Source: Holophaga foetida DSM 6591 (GTDB taxonomy: Bacteria > Acidobacteriota > Holophagae > Holophagales > Holophagaceae). Taken from it: a stretch of 64,000 nt of DNA. The notes beneath the pieces are model-generated. The model had not been told where the DNA came from. It saw only the letters and a program-made list of their open reading frames with translations, and made no database searches. Made by a program: the position numbers and the translations under genes. Location of the stretch: positions 935,481 to 999,480 of the forward strand of contig NZ_KI912268.1 of NCBI RefSeq assembly GCF_000242615.2. The letters run 5' to 3'. This document shows positions 55,963 to 64,000 of this stretch, in pieces; within the stretch, counting starts at the first letter, position 1, and every line of letters starts with the position of its first letter.

Positions 55963-58035
55963 ATGCGCTTCCCCTTCCCCATCCTTGGTCTCACCGGCGG
56001 CATCGCCTCCGGCAAATCCTTCGTCTCGGAACGCCTGCGCCAGCGGGGCTGGGTGGTGCTGGACGCCGATCAAGCCGCCCGGCGGGTTGTGGAGCCAGGC
56101 TCCGAAGGGCTGAAGGCCGTGGTGGAGGCCTTCGGGCCGGGAATCCTTTCGGAGGGCGCCCTGGATCGGGCCGCCCTCGGAACCAGAGTCTTCAGTGACC
56201 CTGGGGGCCGGAGGCGCCTGGAAGCCCTCCTGCACCCCCGGATCCTGGCCCACATGGAGGCCGAGGCGGCACAACTGCCCGAGGACACGCTGGGGGTAGT
56301 CATGGACGCCGCCCTCTGGGTGGAGATCGGGCAGGCCCACCGCTTCGATGCCCTGTGGGTGGTGGACGCCCCGGAGGAGCTGCGGCTCCAGCGGATGATC
56401 CGACGGGACGGGATGGAGGAGACGGAGGCCCGCCGCCGCCTCCGGACCCAGGTGCAGTCGGCGGAACGGACGCTCCATGCGGATGCCGTCATCCTCAACG
56501 ATGGACGGGAACTGCCCCCACAGCTCGAAAAGGCCGAGACAGAGCTTCTGTCACACTGGCAGCATCTAAGATCCGAACGCTGGAGACACGGCATGAGCGC
56601 ACCCTTCACCCCCGAGCAGATGGGCCAGATCCTGGGAGCCCTGCTGTCCAGGGGTGGAGACTACGGCGAACTCTACCTGGAGCACCGCCGGGCCTGCGCC
56701 CTGGGCATGGACGACGGCCGCATGGAGGATGTCCTGGCCAGTGAGACCTTCGGGGGGAGCCTGCGCCTGATGGAAGGCGAGGCCACCCGCTTCGCAGACC
56801 TCATCTCCCCCAGCTTCGAGGAGCTGCTGGAGGCCGCCCAGACCCTGGCGGCCCCCGGAAAGGGCGAAGCGGCCTCCCTGCCCCCCCTGACCATCAAGGA
56901 GCACCCGACCCCCAGCCCCGTAGAACGGGACCCCTCCAGGGTGCCCCTGCCCGAGAAGGTGGCCCTGGTGCGGCGCGCCGAAGCCATCGCCCGCAGTCAC
57001 GGCGAAACCCTCAAGCCCGGGGCCATCAAGCAGGTGGCCGTGGGCTACGGGGACTCCACCCAGAGCGTGTGGATCGCCTCGGCGGACTGCGGCCCCGAGG
57101 GGTGGCTTGCCGAACTGAACTCGGATCGCCGCACCCAGGGGGTCCTGCGCCTGAGCGTCACCGCCGGCGACGGGGAGAACCTCCAGATGGGCTACCACCC
57201 CCTGGGGGAGACCCGGGGCTTCGAGCTCTTCACGGACGATGCGGTGGACTACACCGCCAAGGAGGCCACCCGCCTGGCCATCCAGGCCCTGAGCGCCCGT
57301 CCGGCCCCCGCCGGGACCTTCCCGGTCATCCTCAGCTCCAGCGCCGGGGGCACCATGATCCACGAAGCGTGCGGCCATGGGCTTGAGGCGGATCTGGCCC
57401 TGGCGGGCATGAGCGCCTTCGCGGGCAAGCTCGGGCAGCGGGTGGCCTCAGAAGGCGTCACGATCATCGATGACGGCACCCTGCCCCACAAGCGCGGCAG
57501 CTCCGCCATCGACGACGAAGGCCAGCCCGCCCAGCGGGTGGTGCTCATCGAGAATGGCGTCCTCAAGGCCTATCTCCAGTCCCGGAAGACCGCCCGGAAG
57601 ATGGCGACCACCCCATCCGGCAACGGTCGCCGGGAGAGCTACAGGCACCTGCCCATTCCCCGGATGCGGAACACCTTCCTGGCCCCTGGCACCGAAAGCC
57701 CCGAAAGCATCCTCCGGGACCTGGACAAGGGCCTGCTGGTGAAGCGCATGGGGGGTGGCCAGGTTGACACGGTCACCGGCAACTTCGTCTTCCAGGTCAC
57801 CGAGGGCTACTGGGTGGAGAAGGGCGAGGCCCAGTTTCCCGTCAAGAACGCCACTCTCAGCGGTTGCGGCCCCGAAGTGCTCCGGGACATCACCCGCATC
57901 GGCAACGATCTCAATCACTTCGATATCGGCACCTGCGGAAAGGATGGGCAGGGCGTTCCCGTCAGCGACGCTCTGCCCACGATCCTCTGCCCCGCCCTGG
58001 TGGTAGGAGGCACCGCGAGCCAGGGAGAGGCTTGA
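55963..58035 (+). CDS. CoaE-TldD fusion (dephospho-CoA kinase plus peptidase modulator subunit)
   Basis: A single uninterrupted frame of 690 residues. Residues 1-205 are dephospho-CoA kinase: P-loop GLTGGIASGKSF, DADQAARRVVEPGSEG, RRLEALLHPRI and RMIRRDGMEE. Residues 211-690 are TldD: the metalloprotease motif HEACGH (SAGGTMIHEACGHGLEADL), RRESYRHLPIPRMRNTFL and the C-terminal GCGPEVLRDITRIGNDL. No stop separates them. An internal ATG at 56593 with GGAGA 6 bases upstream could also give separate TldD. CoaE makes CoA from dephospho-CoA; TldD with TldE is a protease complex. Translation may yield fusion, separate TldD, or both. Confidence 0.9.
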   Translation: MRFPFPILGLTGGIASGKSFVSERLRQRGWVVLDADQAARRVVEPGSEGLKAVVEAFGPGILSEGALDRAALGTRVFSDPGGRRRLEALLHPRILAHMEAEAAQLPEDTLGVVMDAALWVEIGQAHRFDALWVVDAPEELRLQRMIRRDGMEETEARRRLRTQVQSAERTLHADAVILNDGRELPPQLEKAETELLSHWQHLRSERWRHGMSAPFTPEQMGQILGALLSRGGDYGELYLEHRRACALGMDDGRMEDVLASETFGGSLRLMEGEATRFADLISPSFEELLEAAQTLAAPGKGEAASLPPLTIKEHPTPSPVERDPSRVPLPEKVALVRRAEAIARSHGETLKPGAIKQVAVGYGDSTQSVWIASADCGPEGWLAELNSDRRTQGVLRLSVTAGDGENLQMGYHPLGETRGFELFTDDAVDYTAKEATRLAIQALSARPAPAGTFPVILSSSAGGTMIHEACGHGLEADLALAGMSAFAGKLGQRVASEGVTIIDDGTLPHKRGSSAIDDEGQPAQRVVLIENGVLKAYLQSRKTARKMATTPSGNGRRESYRHLPIPRMRNTFLAPGTESPESILRDLDKGLLVKRMGGGQVDTVTGNFVFQVTEGYWVEKGEAQFPVKNATLSGCGPEVLRDITRIGNDLNHFDIGTCGKDGQGVPVSDALPTILCPALVVGGTASQGEA

Positions 58036-58109
58036 TGAAACACAACATCGCCGCCATCCGGGAAGTTCGGGATTTCACGGCCCGGAATGGAATGCGGACA
58101 GCATTCTGA
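58035..58109 (+). CDS. Tiny reading frame coupled to tldD
   Basis: A 24-residue frame (MKHNIAAIREVRDFTARNGM) whose ATG shares a base with the tldD stop (TGATG). The coupling is the same as in genuine operon partners here, but the peptide is too short to judge and may be chance. No family is known. Confidence 0.2.
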   Translation: MKHNIAAIREVRDFTARNGMRTAF

Positions 58110-58167
58110 TGGTAGCCTTCGACGAAGATACCCTCGGGGTCATCGAATCTACCCTCCTGGAGGTGTC

Positions 58168-58686
58168 ATGATCCGCTTCAAGCTGCAGCTCGGCGACATC
58201 ACCACCATGGAGATGGACGCCATCGTCAACTCCACGGATACGACAATGCTGGACGGAGGTCCTGTCCATCAGGCTGTCCACAAGGCCGCTGGCCCTGAGT
58301 TCACCATGGAGTGCGAGCTGGTGGGTAACTGCCCAGTGGGGGAAGCCCGCCTCACGAGCGGCCACGGATTGCCTGCCAGACTGGTGATCCATACCGTGGC
58401 GCCCACCTGGCTGGACGGCAACCAGGGGGAGCGCGAGGCCCTGGCCTCATGCTACGAGAACGCCCTCCGCCTGGCGGAGGTGCGCGGCGTGTCCAGCCTT
58501 GCCTTCCCCAGCCTGGGCGCCGGACGCCTGCCCCAGATCCCCCTCCACGAAGCGGCCCCAGTGGCCGTGGGCACCATCCTCAACTTCCTGGATCGCCACG
58601 AATACCCCAATCAGGTGGTCCTGGTCTGCTACGACACGGACACCTTCCAGGCGTACCAGAAGGCGCTGAAGGCCGCGCTGCCGTGA
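58168..58686 (+). CDS. Divergent macro-domain protein
   Basis: A 172-residue macro domain (ADP-ribose-binding fold). FKLQLGDITTMEMDAIVNST matches the start of the domain, DGGPVHQAVHKAAGPEF the ADP-ribose loop, and GHGLPARLVIHTVAPTW and SLAFPSLGAGRLPQIPLHEA the rest. The usual IVNAAN is replaced by IVNSTD, so the Asn that positions the distal ribose is lost. It may bind ADP-ribose without hydrolase activity or prefer another ligand. GGAGGTG lies just before the ATG at 58168. It lies between tldD and tldE, with an inverted repeat on its 3' side. Confidence 0.85.
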   Translation: MIRFKLQLGDITTMEMDAIVNSTDTTMLDGGPVHQAVHKAAGPEFTMECELVGNCPVGEARLTSGHGLPARLVIHTVAPTWLDGNQGEREALASCYENALRLAEVRGVSSLAFPSLGAGRLPQIPLHEAAPVAVGTILNFLDRHEYPNQVVLVCYDTDTFQAYQKALKAALP

Positions 58687-59040
58687 TGTGGGAAAAGACT
58701 TCCCGGTTATCGGATTGCTTCAGCCAAGGCCGAGGGGCTGGGAGGACTTTTGGCGGGCCCCGAAAAACAGAATCAGCTGGGATGAAATGGATGAACAGGA
58801 TAAAGCAATCAGCGGGCAACGATGGTCCACGGAGGCGCTCTGGCCCGCCCCGCTTTGCGGGGGCGCGCGGCAAAGCCGCGCGCGTTCCGGAAGGGCAAGG
58901 GGGCGGAGGCACGCCAGTATGCCATAGCCCCCTTGCCATTCCGGAACCTGGCCAGAGCACCGAACCTCCTGTCAGATGTTTTTCATCCCTTTCATCCCGG
59001 ACATCCCAGCTCATGTCTTTTTAGGCTGCGCAAAACCGAT
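58687..59040. repeat. Large GGATGAA-class inverted repeat
   Basis: About 340 bases between the macro-domain and tldE genes. It contains AATCAGCTGGGATGAAATGG (from 58771), mirrored by TCATCCCGGACATCCCAGCT (about 58994-59013). The core GCGGGGGCGC...CGGCAAAGCCG (58857-58886) and the stem TTCCGGAAGGGCAAGGG/CCCTTGCCATTCCGGAA lie inside. The part 58734-58782 matches 27203-27251 (opposite strand) with two differences in 49. Confidence 0.8.
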
Positions 59041-59100
59041 ATTCGGGAAAGACCTGAAGCCGTACCAGTAAGATTCACCAAACAGATTCGAGCTCAAAAC

Positions 59101-60465
59101 ATGAACCCTATCTTCGCCCAGTTCATCCAACCCTCCCTCGAAGATCGCCTGCAGGAGGGCATCCGCCACGCCATGGCCCTGGGGGCCGAGGGCGCCGAGG
59201 CCTTCCTCACCGTGTCCCGCAGCCGCCGGGCCAAGGTCCGCAACGGCGTCCTGGAGGACCTCACGTCCAGCAAGCGGGGCGGCCTGGGAATCAGGGTCTT
59301 GCGGGGGGGCCGGGCCGGGCTCGCCACCACGACGGACCTCCAGCGGGTCGACTACCGGGAGGTCTTCCAGCAGGCCTGGGATCTGGCGGCCCTGGGGGAC
59401 AACGATCCCTGGCTGCGGCAGGCGGATCCCTCCGGCGTGGACGATCTCCCCGAGCGCTATGATCCCCGGGCCGAGGCCCTCAGCTCCGAGGAGCGCATCC
59501 AGCGGGCCCTGACCCTCGAAGCCGAAGCCCGGAAAGCATCCACCAAGGTCTGCGCCGTGCGGGATGCCTCCTGGTCCGATGGCGCGGGCGTCTCCCTGCT
59601 CCTGACCCAGCGCGGGGTCCGGGCCTACGACCTGGGCTCCTCCTGCAGCGCCTCCATCGAGCTTGCCGTGGAGGAGGAGGGCGACCGTCAGGCATCCTGG
59701 CACTACGATGTGGGCCGTCACCCCGACGCCTTCAGCCTGGAGGCCATCGGCCGCGAGGCCGCCCTCAAGGGCGAACGCAAGCTCCGTCCCCAGGCGCTCC
59801 CCGCTGGGAAATACCCCGTGGTCCTGCACCCCGAGGTGGCCGTGGACCTCCTGGGGATCATCGCCGGGATGCTTTCCGCCGAGTCCGTCCTCAAGCAGCG
59901 AAGCCTCTTTGCGGGCAAGCTGGGGCAGCTGATCGCCTCTCCTCTCCTGAGCCTGGTGGACGACGGACGGCTCCCGGAGGGCCTGGGCAGCGAGCCCTGG
60001 GACGGAGAAGGCCTGCCCACCCGCCGTAATGTCCTGATCCAGGACGGCGTGCTCCAGACCTACCTCCACACCCTCAAGACCGCCGCCGAGATGGGCGTGG
60101 CCCCCACGGGCACCGCAGGCCGGGGCCTGGGCAGCAACCCCGGCGTGACCACCTTCAACCTCTTCCCAAAGGCCGGGAGCCAGACGCCGGAGCAGCTTTA
60201 CTCCCTGGCAGGGAACGGCGTCCTCATCACCGAGATCATGGGGCTGCACACCGTGGATCCCGTCTCCGGCGATCTCAGCGTGGGGGCCAGCGGCGTCCGG
60301 ATCCGGAACGGTGAACTGGCGGAAAGCGTGGACCGTCTGACCATCGCCGGAAACCTCCGGGACTTCCTCACCCGCATCTCAGCCCTGGGCAGCGACCTCC
60401 GCTGGTACGGCAGCCAGGCCGGGCTGTCGATCCTGCTGGAGGAGATGGCCCTGGGCGGCGCCTAG
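59101..60465 (+). CDS. tldE: TldE/PmbA peptidase modulator subunit
   Basis: A 454-residue TldE. Typical parts are VSRSRRAKVRNGVLEDLTSS near the N-terminus, then GGLGIRVLRGGRAG, PVVLHPEVAVDLLGIIAGML, and PKAGSQTPEQL with ENG-type C-terminal LITEIMGLHTVDPVSGDLSV. Unlike TldD it lacks the HExxxH zinc motif, as expected for the inactive partner. With TldD it makes the heterodimeric metalloprotease that processes modified peptides. It is separated from tldD by the macro gene and the repeat. The start at 59101 lacks a strong Shine-Dalgarno sequence. Confidence 0.92.
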   Translation: MNPIFAQFIQPSLEDRLQEGIRHAMALGAEGAEAFLTVSRSRRAKVRNGVLEDLTSSKRGGLGIRVLRGGRAGLATTTDLQRVDYREVFQQAWDLAALGDNDPWLRQADPSGVDDLPERYDPRAEALSSEERIQRALTLEAEARKASTKVCAVRDASWSDGAGVSLLLTQRGVRAYDLGSSCSASIELAVEEEGDRQASWHYDVGRHPDAFSLEAIGREAALKGERKLRPQALPAGKYPVVLHPEVAVDLLGIIAGMLSAESVLKQRSLFAGKLGQLIASPLLSLVDDGRLPEGLGSEPWDGEGLPTRRNVLIQDGVLQTYLHTLKTAAEMGVAPTGTAGRGLGSNPGVTTFNLFPKAGSQTPEQLYSLAGNGVLITEIMGLHTVDPVSGDLSVGASGVRIRNGELAESVDRLTIAGNLRDFLTRISALGSDLRWYGSQAGLSILLEEMALGGA

Positions 60466-60499
60466 CGCCTGCAGTGTTTTCAGACAGGCAGCACTCCAA

Positions 60500-60612
60500 G
60501 CTTCAACCAGAACCTTCATTTCATCCTGTGCATCCTGCCTATCCTGTTCAAAAACAGCATTAAACAAGATGGACAGGATTGGCAGGATAAACACAAAGGT
60601 GAAAGCCAGCCT
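60500..60612. repeat. GGATGAA-class inverted repeat upstream of methyltransferase
   Basis: TTCATCCTGTGCATCCTGCC (60519-60538) with ATCCTGTTC is mirrored by GGACAGGATTGGCAGGATAA (60571-60590). The loop is about 25 bases. It ends 27 bases before the methyltransferase start. Confidence 0.7.
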
Positions 60613-60638
60613 CCTTTGCATCGTGAAAGAATCCCCCC

Positions 60639-61370
60639 ATGTCTGACTGGTTCTCCAGCTGGTTCGATTCCGACTACGCAGCCCTCTACGCCCACCGCGA
60701 CGAGGGGGAGGCGGTACGTGCCGTGAAGACAGCCCTGCGACTCGCACCGGAACTGGGGAAAGGACCAGTCATGGATCTGGGCTGCGGCGGCGGGCGGCAC
60801 TTGGCGGCCCTGCGCAGGCACAACCCCCTGGCCTTCGGATTGGACCTCTCCGCCACCCTCCTGGAAGCGGCCCCGAAAGAGCTGCGGGGCTGGCTCCTGC
60901 GGGGAGATATGCGCGCCATTCCCGTGAAGGACGGGAGCCTGTGGGGCGTCTGCCTCTGGTTCACCCCCTTCGGGTACTTCGACGAGGCGCAGAATCGAGC
61001 ACTCATGGCCCGCATCGCCCGCCTGCTCCGCCCCGGGGGCATCCTGCTCCTGGACTTCATGAATGCCCACCTCGTGCGCCGGGATCTGGTGCCGGAGGAA
61101 CGGGAGGAGCGGTCCGGCTACCGCATCCACATCCGCCGCAACCTGGAGGGGCCCAGAGTCGTCAAGCGCATCCAACTGACCCACCTGGACACGGGGAACA
61201 TCCGGGAAGCGAAGGAATCCGTACGGGTCTACGACCCGATGGAACTGGTGGCCATGGCCCGGGATTGCGGGCTTTCCCTCGTCGGCGAAGTGGGAGACTA
61301 TGATGGGTTGCCCTTCCGCGCGACCGCATCACCCCGATGGATCGGTATTTTCCACAGGCCCCGGGTCTGA
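60639..61370 (+). CDS. SAM-dependent class I methyltransferase
   Basis: A 243-residue class I methyltransferase. Motif I is VMDLGCGGGRHLAAL (GxGxG), with the acidic end of strand 2 in FGLDLSATLL. LLRGDMRAIPVKDGSL is the motif II region, then LLRPGGILLLDFMNAH. The N-terminus (MSDWFSSWFDSDYAALYAHR) is characteristic of a family of cytosolic small-molecule methyltransferases. The acceptor is unknown. It follows the repeat and precedes pgk by 34 bases. Confidence 0.85.
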   Translation: MSDWFSSWFDSDYAALYAHRDEGEAVRAVKTALRLAPELGKGPVMDLGCGGGRHLAALRRHNPLAFGLDLSATLLEAAPKELRGWLLRGDMRAIPVKDGSLWGVCLWFTPFGYFDEAQNRALMARIARLLRPGGILLLDFMNAHLVRRDLVPEEREERSGYRIHIRRNLEGPRVVKRIQLTHLDTGNIREAKESVRVYDPMELVAMARDCGLSLVGEVGDYDGLPFRATASPRWIGIFHRPRV

Positions 61371-61404
61371 TACGGTTTCAGGGTCCAATCTTGAGGAGGA
61401 AACA

Positions 61405-62604
61405 ATGGCTTTCAGAACCTTGCAGGAACTCGATGTGAAGGGTCACCGCGTCTTCTTCAGAGCCGACCTCAACGTGCCCATCAAGGAAGGGAAGATCACG
61501 GATGCCACCCGCATCACCGAGACCCTGGCCTCCCTGAAGCACCTCCTGGAGGGCGGCGCCAGTGTGGTGCTGGCCTCCCACCTGGGCCGCCCCGAGGGAA
61601 TCGGCTATGAAGAGGCCTACAGCATGGCCCCGGTGGCGGCCTACCTCAAAGAACAGGCAGGTTTGGACGTAAAGCTCGCAAGTGGCGTCACCGGCGAAGC
61701 GGTGGAGGCCGAGGCCAAGGCCCTGGAGCCGGGCCAGGTCCTCCTCCTGGAGAACCTCCGCTTCGACAAGGGCGAGACCAAGAACAGGGCCGAGTTCGCC
61801 CAGGCCCTGGCCCGTCTGGCCGATACCTACGTGGACGACGCCTTTGGCTGCGCCCATCGCGCCCACGCCTCCGTGGCGGGCATGGTGGCGGACTTCCCCA
61901 AGGACCGCACCGCCGCAGGCTTCCTCCTGGAACGGGAGCTGAAGGCCCTGGGCCGCATCCTGCACACCCCCGAGAAGCCCCTGGTGGCGGTCATGGGCGG
62001 CTCCAAGGTGAGTGACAAGATCGACCTGATCCGGGGTTTCCTGGGTAAGGCCGACGCCATCATCATTGGCGGTGCCATGAGCTACACCCTGCTCAAGGCC
62101 CAGGGCATCGGCATCGGGAAAAGCCTCTGCGAGCACGACAAGCTGGATCTGGCCGCACAGCTGCTGACAGAGGCCACGGCCAAGGGAACCAGAATCCTCC
62201 TGCCCCTGGACCACGTGGTGGCCGCCGAACTGAAACCCGACGCCCAGTGCGCCATCACCCAGGACCAGACGGTGCCCGAGGGCCAGATGGGCCTGGACAT
62301 CGGTCCCGAGAGCGTAGCTCTCTTCGCTGAAGAACTCAGCAAGGCCAAGACCATCCTCTGGAACGGCCCCATGGGCGTCTTCGAGATGGACTGCTTTGCC
62401 GCAGGCACCCTGGCCATCGCCGAGCACATGGCCACCTGCGCCGACAAGGGGGCCTTCGTGGTGGTGGGTGGCGGCGACAGCGTGAGCGCCGCCAACAAGG
62501 CCGGGGTCTCCCCCCGCATGAGCCACGTCTCCACCGGAGGCGGCGCCAGCCTGGAATACCTTTCCGGCCTCGAACTCCCGGGCGTCGCCGCCCTGGCCCT
62601 CTGA
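61405..62604 (+). CDS. pgk: Phosphoglycerate kinase
   Basis: A 399-residue PGK. Conserved blocks are HRVFFRADLNVPIKEGKITD, SVVLASHLGRPEG, RFDKGETKN, DDAFGCAHRAHAS and the C-terminal VVGGGDSVSAANKAGVS and HVSTGGGASLEYLSG. It transfers phosphate between 1,3-bisphosphoglycerate and ADP in glycolysis/gluconeogenesis. The start at 61405 has GAGGAGG upstream. It is followed by tpiA after 14 bases, a standard glycolytic pair; gap is not in the window. Confidence 0.97.
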   Translation: MAFRTLQELDVKGHRVFFRADLNVPIKEGKITDATRITETLASLKHLLEGGASVVLASHLGRPEGIGYEEAYSMAPVAAYLKEQAGLDVKLASGVTGEAVEAEAKALEPGQVLLLENLRFDKGETKNRAEFAQALARLADTYVDDAFGCAHRAHASVAGMVADFPKDRTAAGFLLERELKALGRILHTPEKPLVAVMGGSKVSDKIDLIRGFLGKADAIIIGGAMSYTLLKAQGIGIGKSLCEHDKLDLAAQLLTEATAKGTRILLPLDHVVAAELKPDAQCAITQDQTVPEGQMGLDIGPESVALFAEELSKAKTILWNGPMGVFEMDCFAAGTLAIAEHMATCADKGAFVVVGGGDSVSAANKAGVSPRMSHVSTGGGASLEYLSGLELPGVAALAL

Positions 62605-62618
62605 TCACAGGAGTCCCC

Positions 62619-63359
62619 ATGAAGATTGTTGTCGCCAACTGGAAGATGAACCTGCTCCGCAAGGATGCCGCGGCATTCTGCGAGGCCTTTCTCAAGGCCT
62701 ACAAGCCCAAGGGCAGGGTGGAGGTGGGCATCGCCCCTTCCTTCCCCCTGATCCGGGCCGTCAAGAACCGGGTGGCCACCTCCGGGGCGAAGGTCTTCGC
62801 CCAGAACGGCCACGCCGAGGCCAAGGGCGCCTTCACCGGCGAGGTCTCCATGCCCCAGATCCAGGATTCCGGATGTGATGGCGTGATCCTGGGCCACAGC
62901 GAGTGCCGACAGTACAACGGCGAGACCGAGGCCACCCTGGTTCCCAAGATCAGGGCCGCCCGCGAAAACGAGCTCCTGCCCCTGCTCTGCATCGGCGAGA
63001 CCCTGGCCCAGCGGGAAGCCAACCAGACCCTGGAAGTCCTGCGCCAGCAGCTCTCCATCCTCCCCGAGGTCGGCGCAGGCCCCCTCTGGCTGGCCTACGA
63101 GCCAGTCTGGGCCATCGGCACCGGCAAGGTGGCCACCCCTGAGCAGGTGCGCGAGGTCCACGCATTCATCCGCGAAGAGGTGGTGCGCCTCCTGGGCGAA
63201 GCCGGCAAGGAGGTCCCCATCCTCTACGGCGGCAGCGTGACCCCCGACAACTTCGAAGAACTGCTGACCATCCCCGACGTGGCCGGCGGCCTCGTGGGCG
63301 GCGCCAGCCTCGTACCCGAGAAGTTCCTCAAGCTCGTGCAGCAGGCGCAGGCGAGCTGA
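62619..63359 (+). CDS. tpiA: Triosephosphate isomerase
   Basis: A 246-residue TIM-barrel. VANWKMN at the N-terminus carries Asn/Lys, GHSECR the catalytic His, AYEPVWAIGTG the catalytic Glu, and YGGSVTPDN with GGLVGGASL the phosphate-binding loop. It interconverts dihydroxyacetone phosphate and glyceraldehyde 3-phosphate. Co-directional with pgk, probably the last gene of this operon, and followed directly by an inverted repeat. Confidence 0.97.
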   Translation: MKIVVANWKMNLLRKDAAAFCEAFLKAYKPKGRVEVGIAPSFPLIRAVKNRVATSGAKVFAQNGHAEAKGAFTGEVSMPQIQDSGCDGVILGHSECRQYNGETEATLVPKIRAARENELLPLLCIGETLAQREANQTLEVLRQQLSILPEVGAGPLWLAYEPVWAIGTGKVATPEQVREVHAFIREEVVRLLGEAGKEVPILYGGSVTPDNFEELLTIPDVAGGLVGGASLVPEKFLKLVQQAQAS

Positions 63360-63361
63360 AA

Positions 63362-63462
63362 AGAGCCACCGCCAAGGCACCAAGACTCGAAGAAAAGATC
63401 AAGAAAGATCCTTGTTCTTTCCGTTCTTTTCCTCGTTCTTGGTGCCTTTGGTTTCTACCAGG
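63362..63462. repeat. AAGGCACCAAG-class inverted repeat
   Basis: CCAAGGCACCAAGA (63371-63384) is mirrored by TTCTTGGTGCCTTTGG (63436-63451), with internal AAGATCAAGAAAGATC. It is the non-coding counterpart of the repeat translated in cysN and begins just after the tpiA stop. A strong stem here could also end transcription. Confidence 0.75.
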
Positions 63463-63499
63463 CAAGCCATTGGCTTTATGTAAGCCTTTTTTCCAAGAA

Positions 63500-63830
63500 T
63501 TGTGATTGCCCCTTTTACAGCCAGCCCATTATCCTTCTGCTTTCATCCTGGCCATCCTGTCTATCCTGTTGAAAATCTTCCAGGTTATCAGCCTTCCCGA
63601 GTCACAATCCGGGGCTCGAAGTCACTCTTCACCCCCTTCATCCTGGCTGATCTCTTGTCATTTCGGGGCCTGCCGAGAGGCATTCCAAGCCCTTGAGTTT
63701 GACTGAAGCAAGCTGATAATCGGGAAAACATCTGAACAGGATAGGCAGGATGAAAACAGTGAGCATTTCGTCGGTGGGGCGTGGGCGAGGCTGCCTCAGG
63801 TAGACGGAGCCCCCACCGATGAAATGCGGT
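63500..63830. repeat. GGATGAA-class inverted repeat and adjoining hairpin
   Basis: TTTCATCCTGGCCATCCTGT (from 63540) is mirrored by GAACAGGATAGGCAGGATGA (63733-63752). The inner part on the minus strand carries the GGCAGGCCCCGAAA word of the 27.2 and 58.75 kb copies. A second hairpin pairs GCATTTCGTCGGTGGGG (about 63763) with CCCCACCGATGAAATGC (about 63812), one mismatch in 17. Confidence 0.65.
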
Positions 63831-64000
63831 GTTGAACAAGCCCGGAGCGGCGGGGGAGTTGGGCGAGGGCTATGGGGAAATCGCGCCTGCTGATCCACTT
63901 TTGGGGACGCCAGGTCCCCTGTCGCCCAGGGATTGCTGACTGCTGAGCCCGACAGTCCCGGCAGGGGCTTGGACCGAGTTGGCGTCATAGCAGGGCTTCG
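63831..64000. other. Window end without supportable gene
   Basis: No reading frame here has a recognisable product. The sequence is GC-rich. Only a partial view is possible because the window ends. Confidence 0.3.

Noticed and set aside
58822..59100. Extension of tldE into the repeat
   Set aside because: The residues before MNPIFAQFIQ derive from a non-coding inverted repeat and have no TldE counterpart.
63588..63988. Minus-strand frames at the window end
   Set aside because: They run through repeats and hairpins, with no motif and no convincing start.

Overview
This is a GC-rich bacterial chromosomal window with densely packed genes and many ATGA or TGATG start/stop overlaps. No rRNA, tRNA or marker gene names the organism. 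The gene content (a [4Fe-4S]-type APS/PAPS reductase beside a complete sulfate uptake and activation operon, a truncated HydE, an aromatic-acid-type transporter paired with a UroD-family protein, RecBCD, a PilT-type ATPase and abundant palindromic intergenic repeats) would fit a Gram-negative such as the Acidobacteriota (Holophagae, e.g. Holophaga/Geothrix). That is an inference, not a demonstration.

Layout. 0-1.15 kb: weakly supported ORFs. 1.2-3.9 kb: MFS transporter plus UroD-family enzyme. 4.5-8.4 kb: a membrane-anchored sugar-type binding protein translationally coupled to a hybrid histidine kinase, followed by a decayed dinB fragment. 9-11.6 kb: GNAT acetyltransferase, a secreted protein, a small HD alarmone-type hydrolase and a truncated hydE. 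11.7-23.5 kb: assimilatory sulfate reduction (sbp-cysT-cysW-cysA-cysH-cysD-cysN, then a siroheme sulfite/nitrite reductase), with an NmrA-type protein and a secreted lipase-like hydrolase between. 23.7-25.7 kb: a glycosyltransferase converging on a response regulator with an ATPase output domain. 26.1-27.2 kb: a complete IS1595-family insertion sequence with a perfect 8-bp target duplication. 27.2-36.8 kb: recC, recB and recD, with an AT-rich island between recC and recB. 37-42.6 kb: YkgJ-type protein, ParE/Phd toxin-antitoxin pair, a three-gene operon (radical SAM, CapA, DUF486) and a 2H phosphoesterase. 42.6-49 kb: sucCD, a PilT-like ATPase with an unusual N-terminal extension, rsmH and a B12-binding radical SAM protein. 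49-53 kb: a TetR regulator with two matching operators and a probable target gene, a polyprenyl synthetase, YajQ and a Nudix hydrolase. 53-63.4 kb: a pseudopilin-like lipoprotein, GMP reductase, a ZntB/CorA transporter, a CoaE-TldD in-frame fusion, a divergent macro-domain protein, TldE, a methyltransferase, pgk and tpiA.

The most striking feature is a family of long imperfect inverted repeats in at least ten intergenic places. It has three sequence classes, recognisable by the words GGATGAA, CAGAGGGCGCAGAG and AAGGCACCAAG. One copy interrupts the cys operon between cysT and cysW. One is translated into an N-terminal extension of CysN. One supplies the C-terminus and stop codon of RecD and is itself split by the IS. 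Other points worth a second look are the coupled binding-protein/kinase sensor, the CoaE-TldD fusion, the TetR operator pair, and the fossil dinB and hydE.

Start codons were chosen by eye from Shine-Dalgarno position and family length. Functional names come from recognising motifs and not from database searches.
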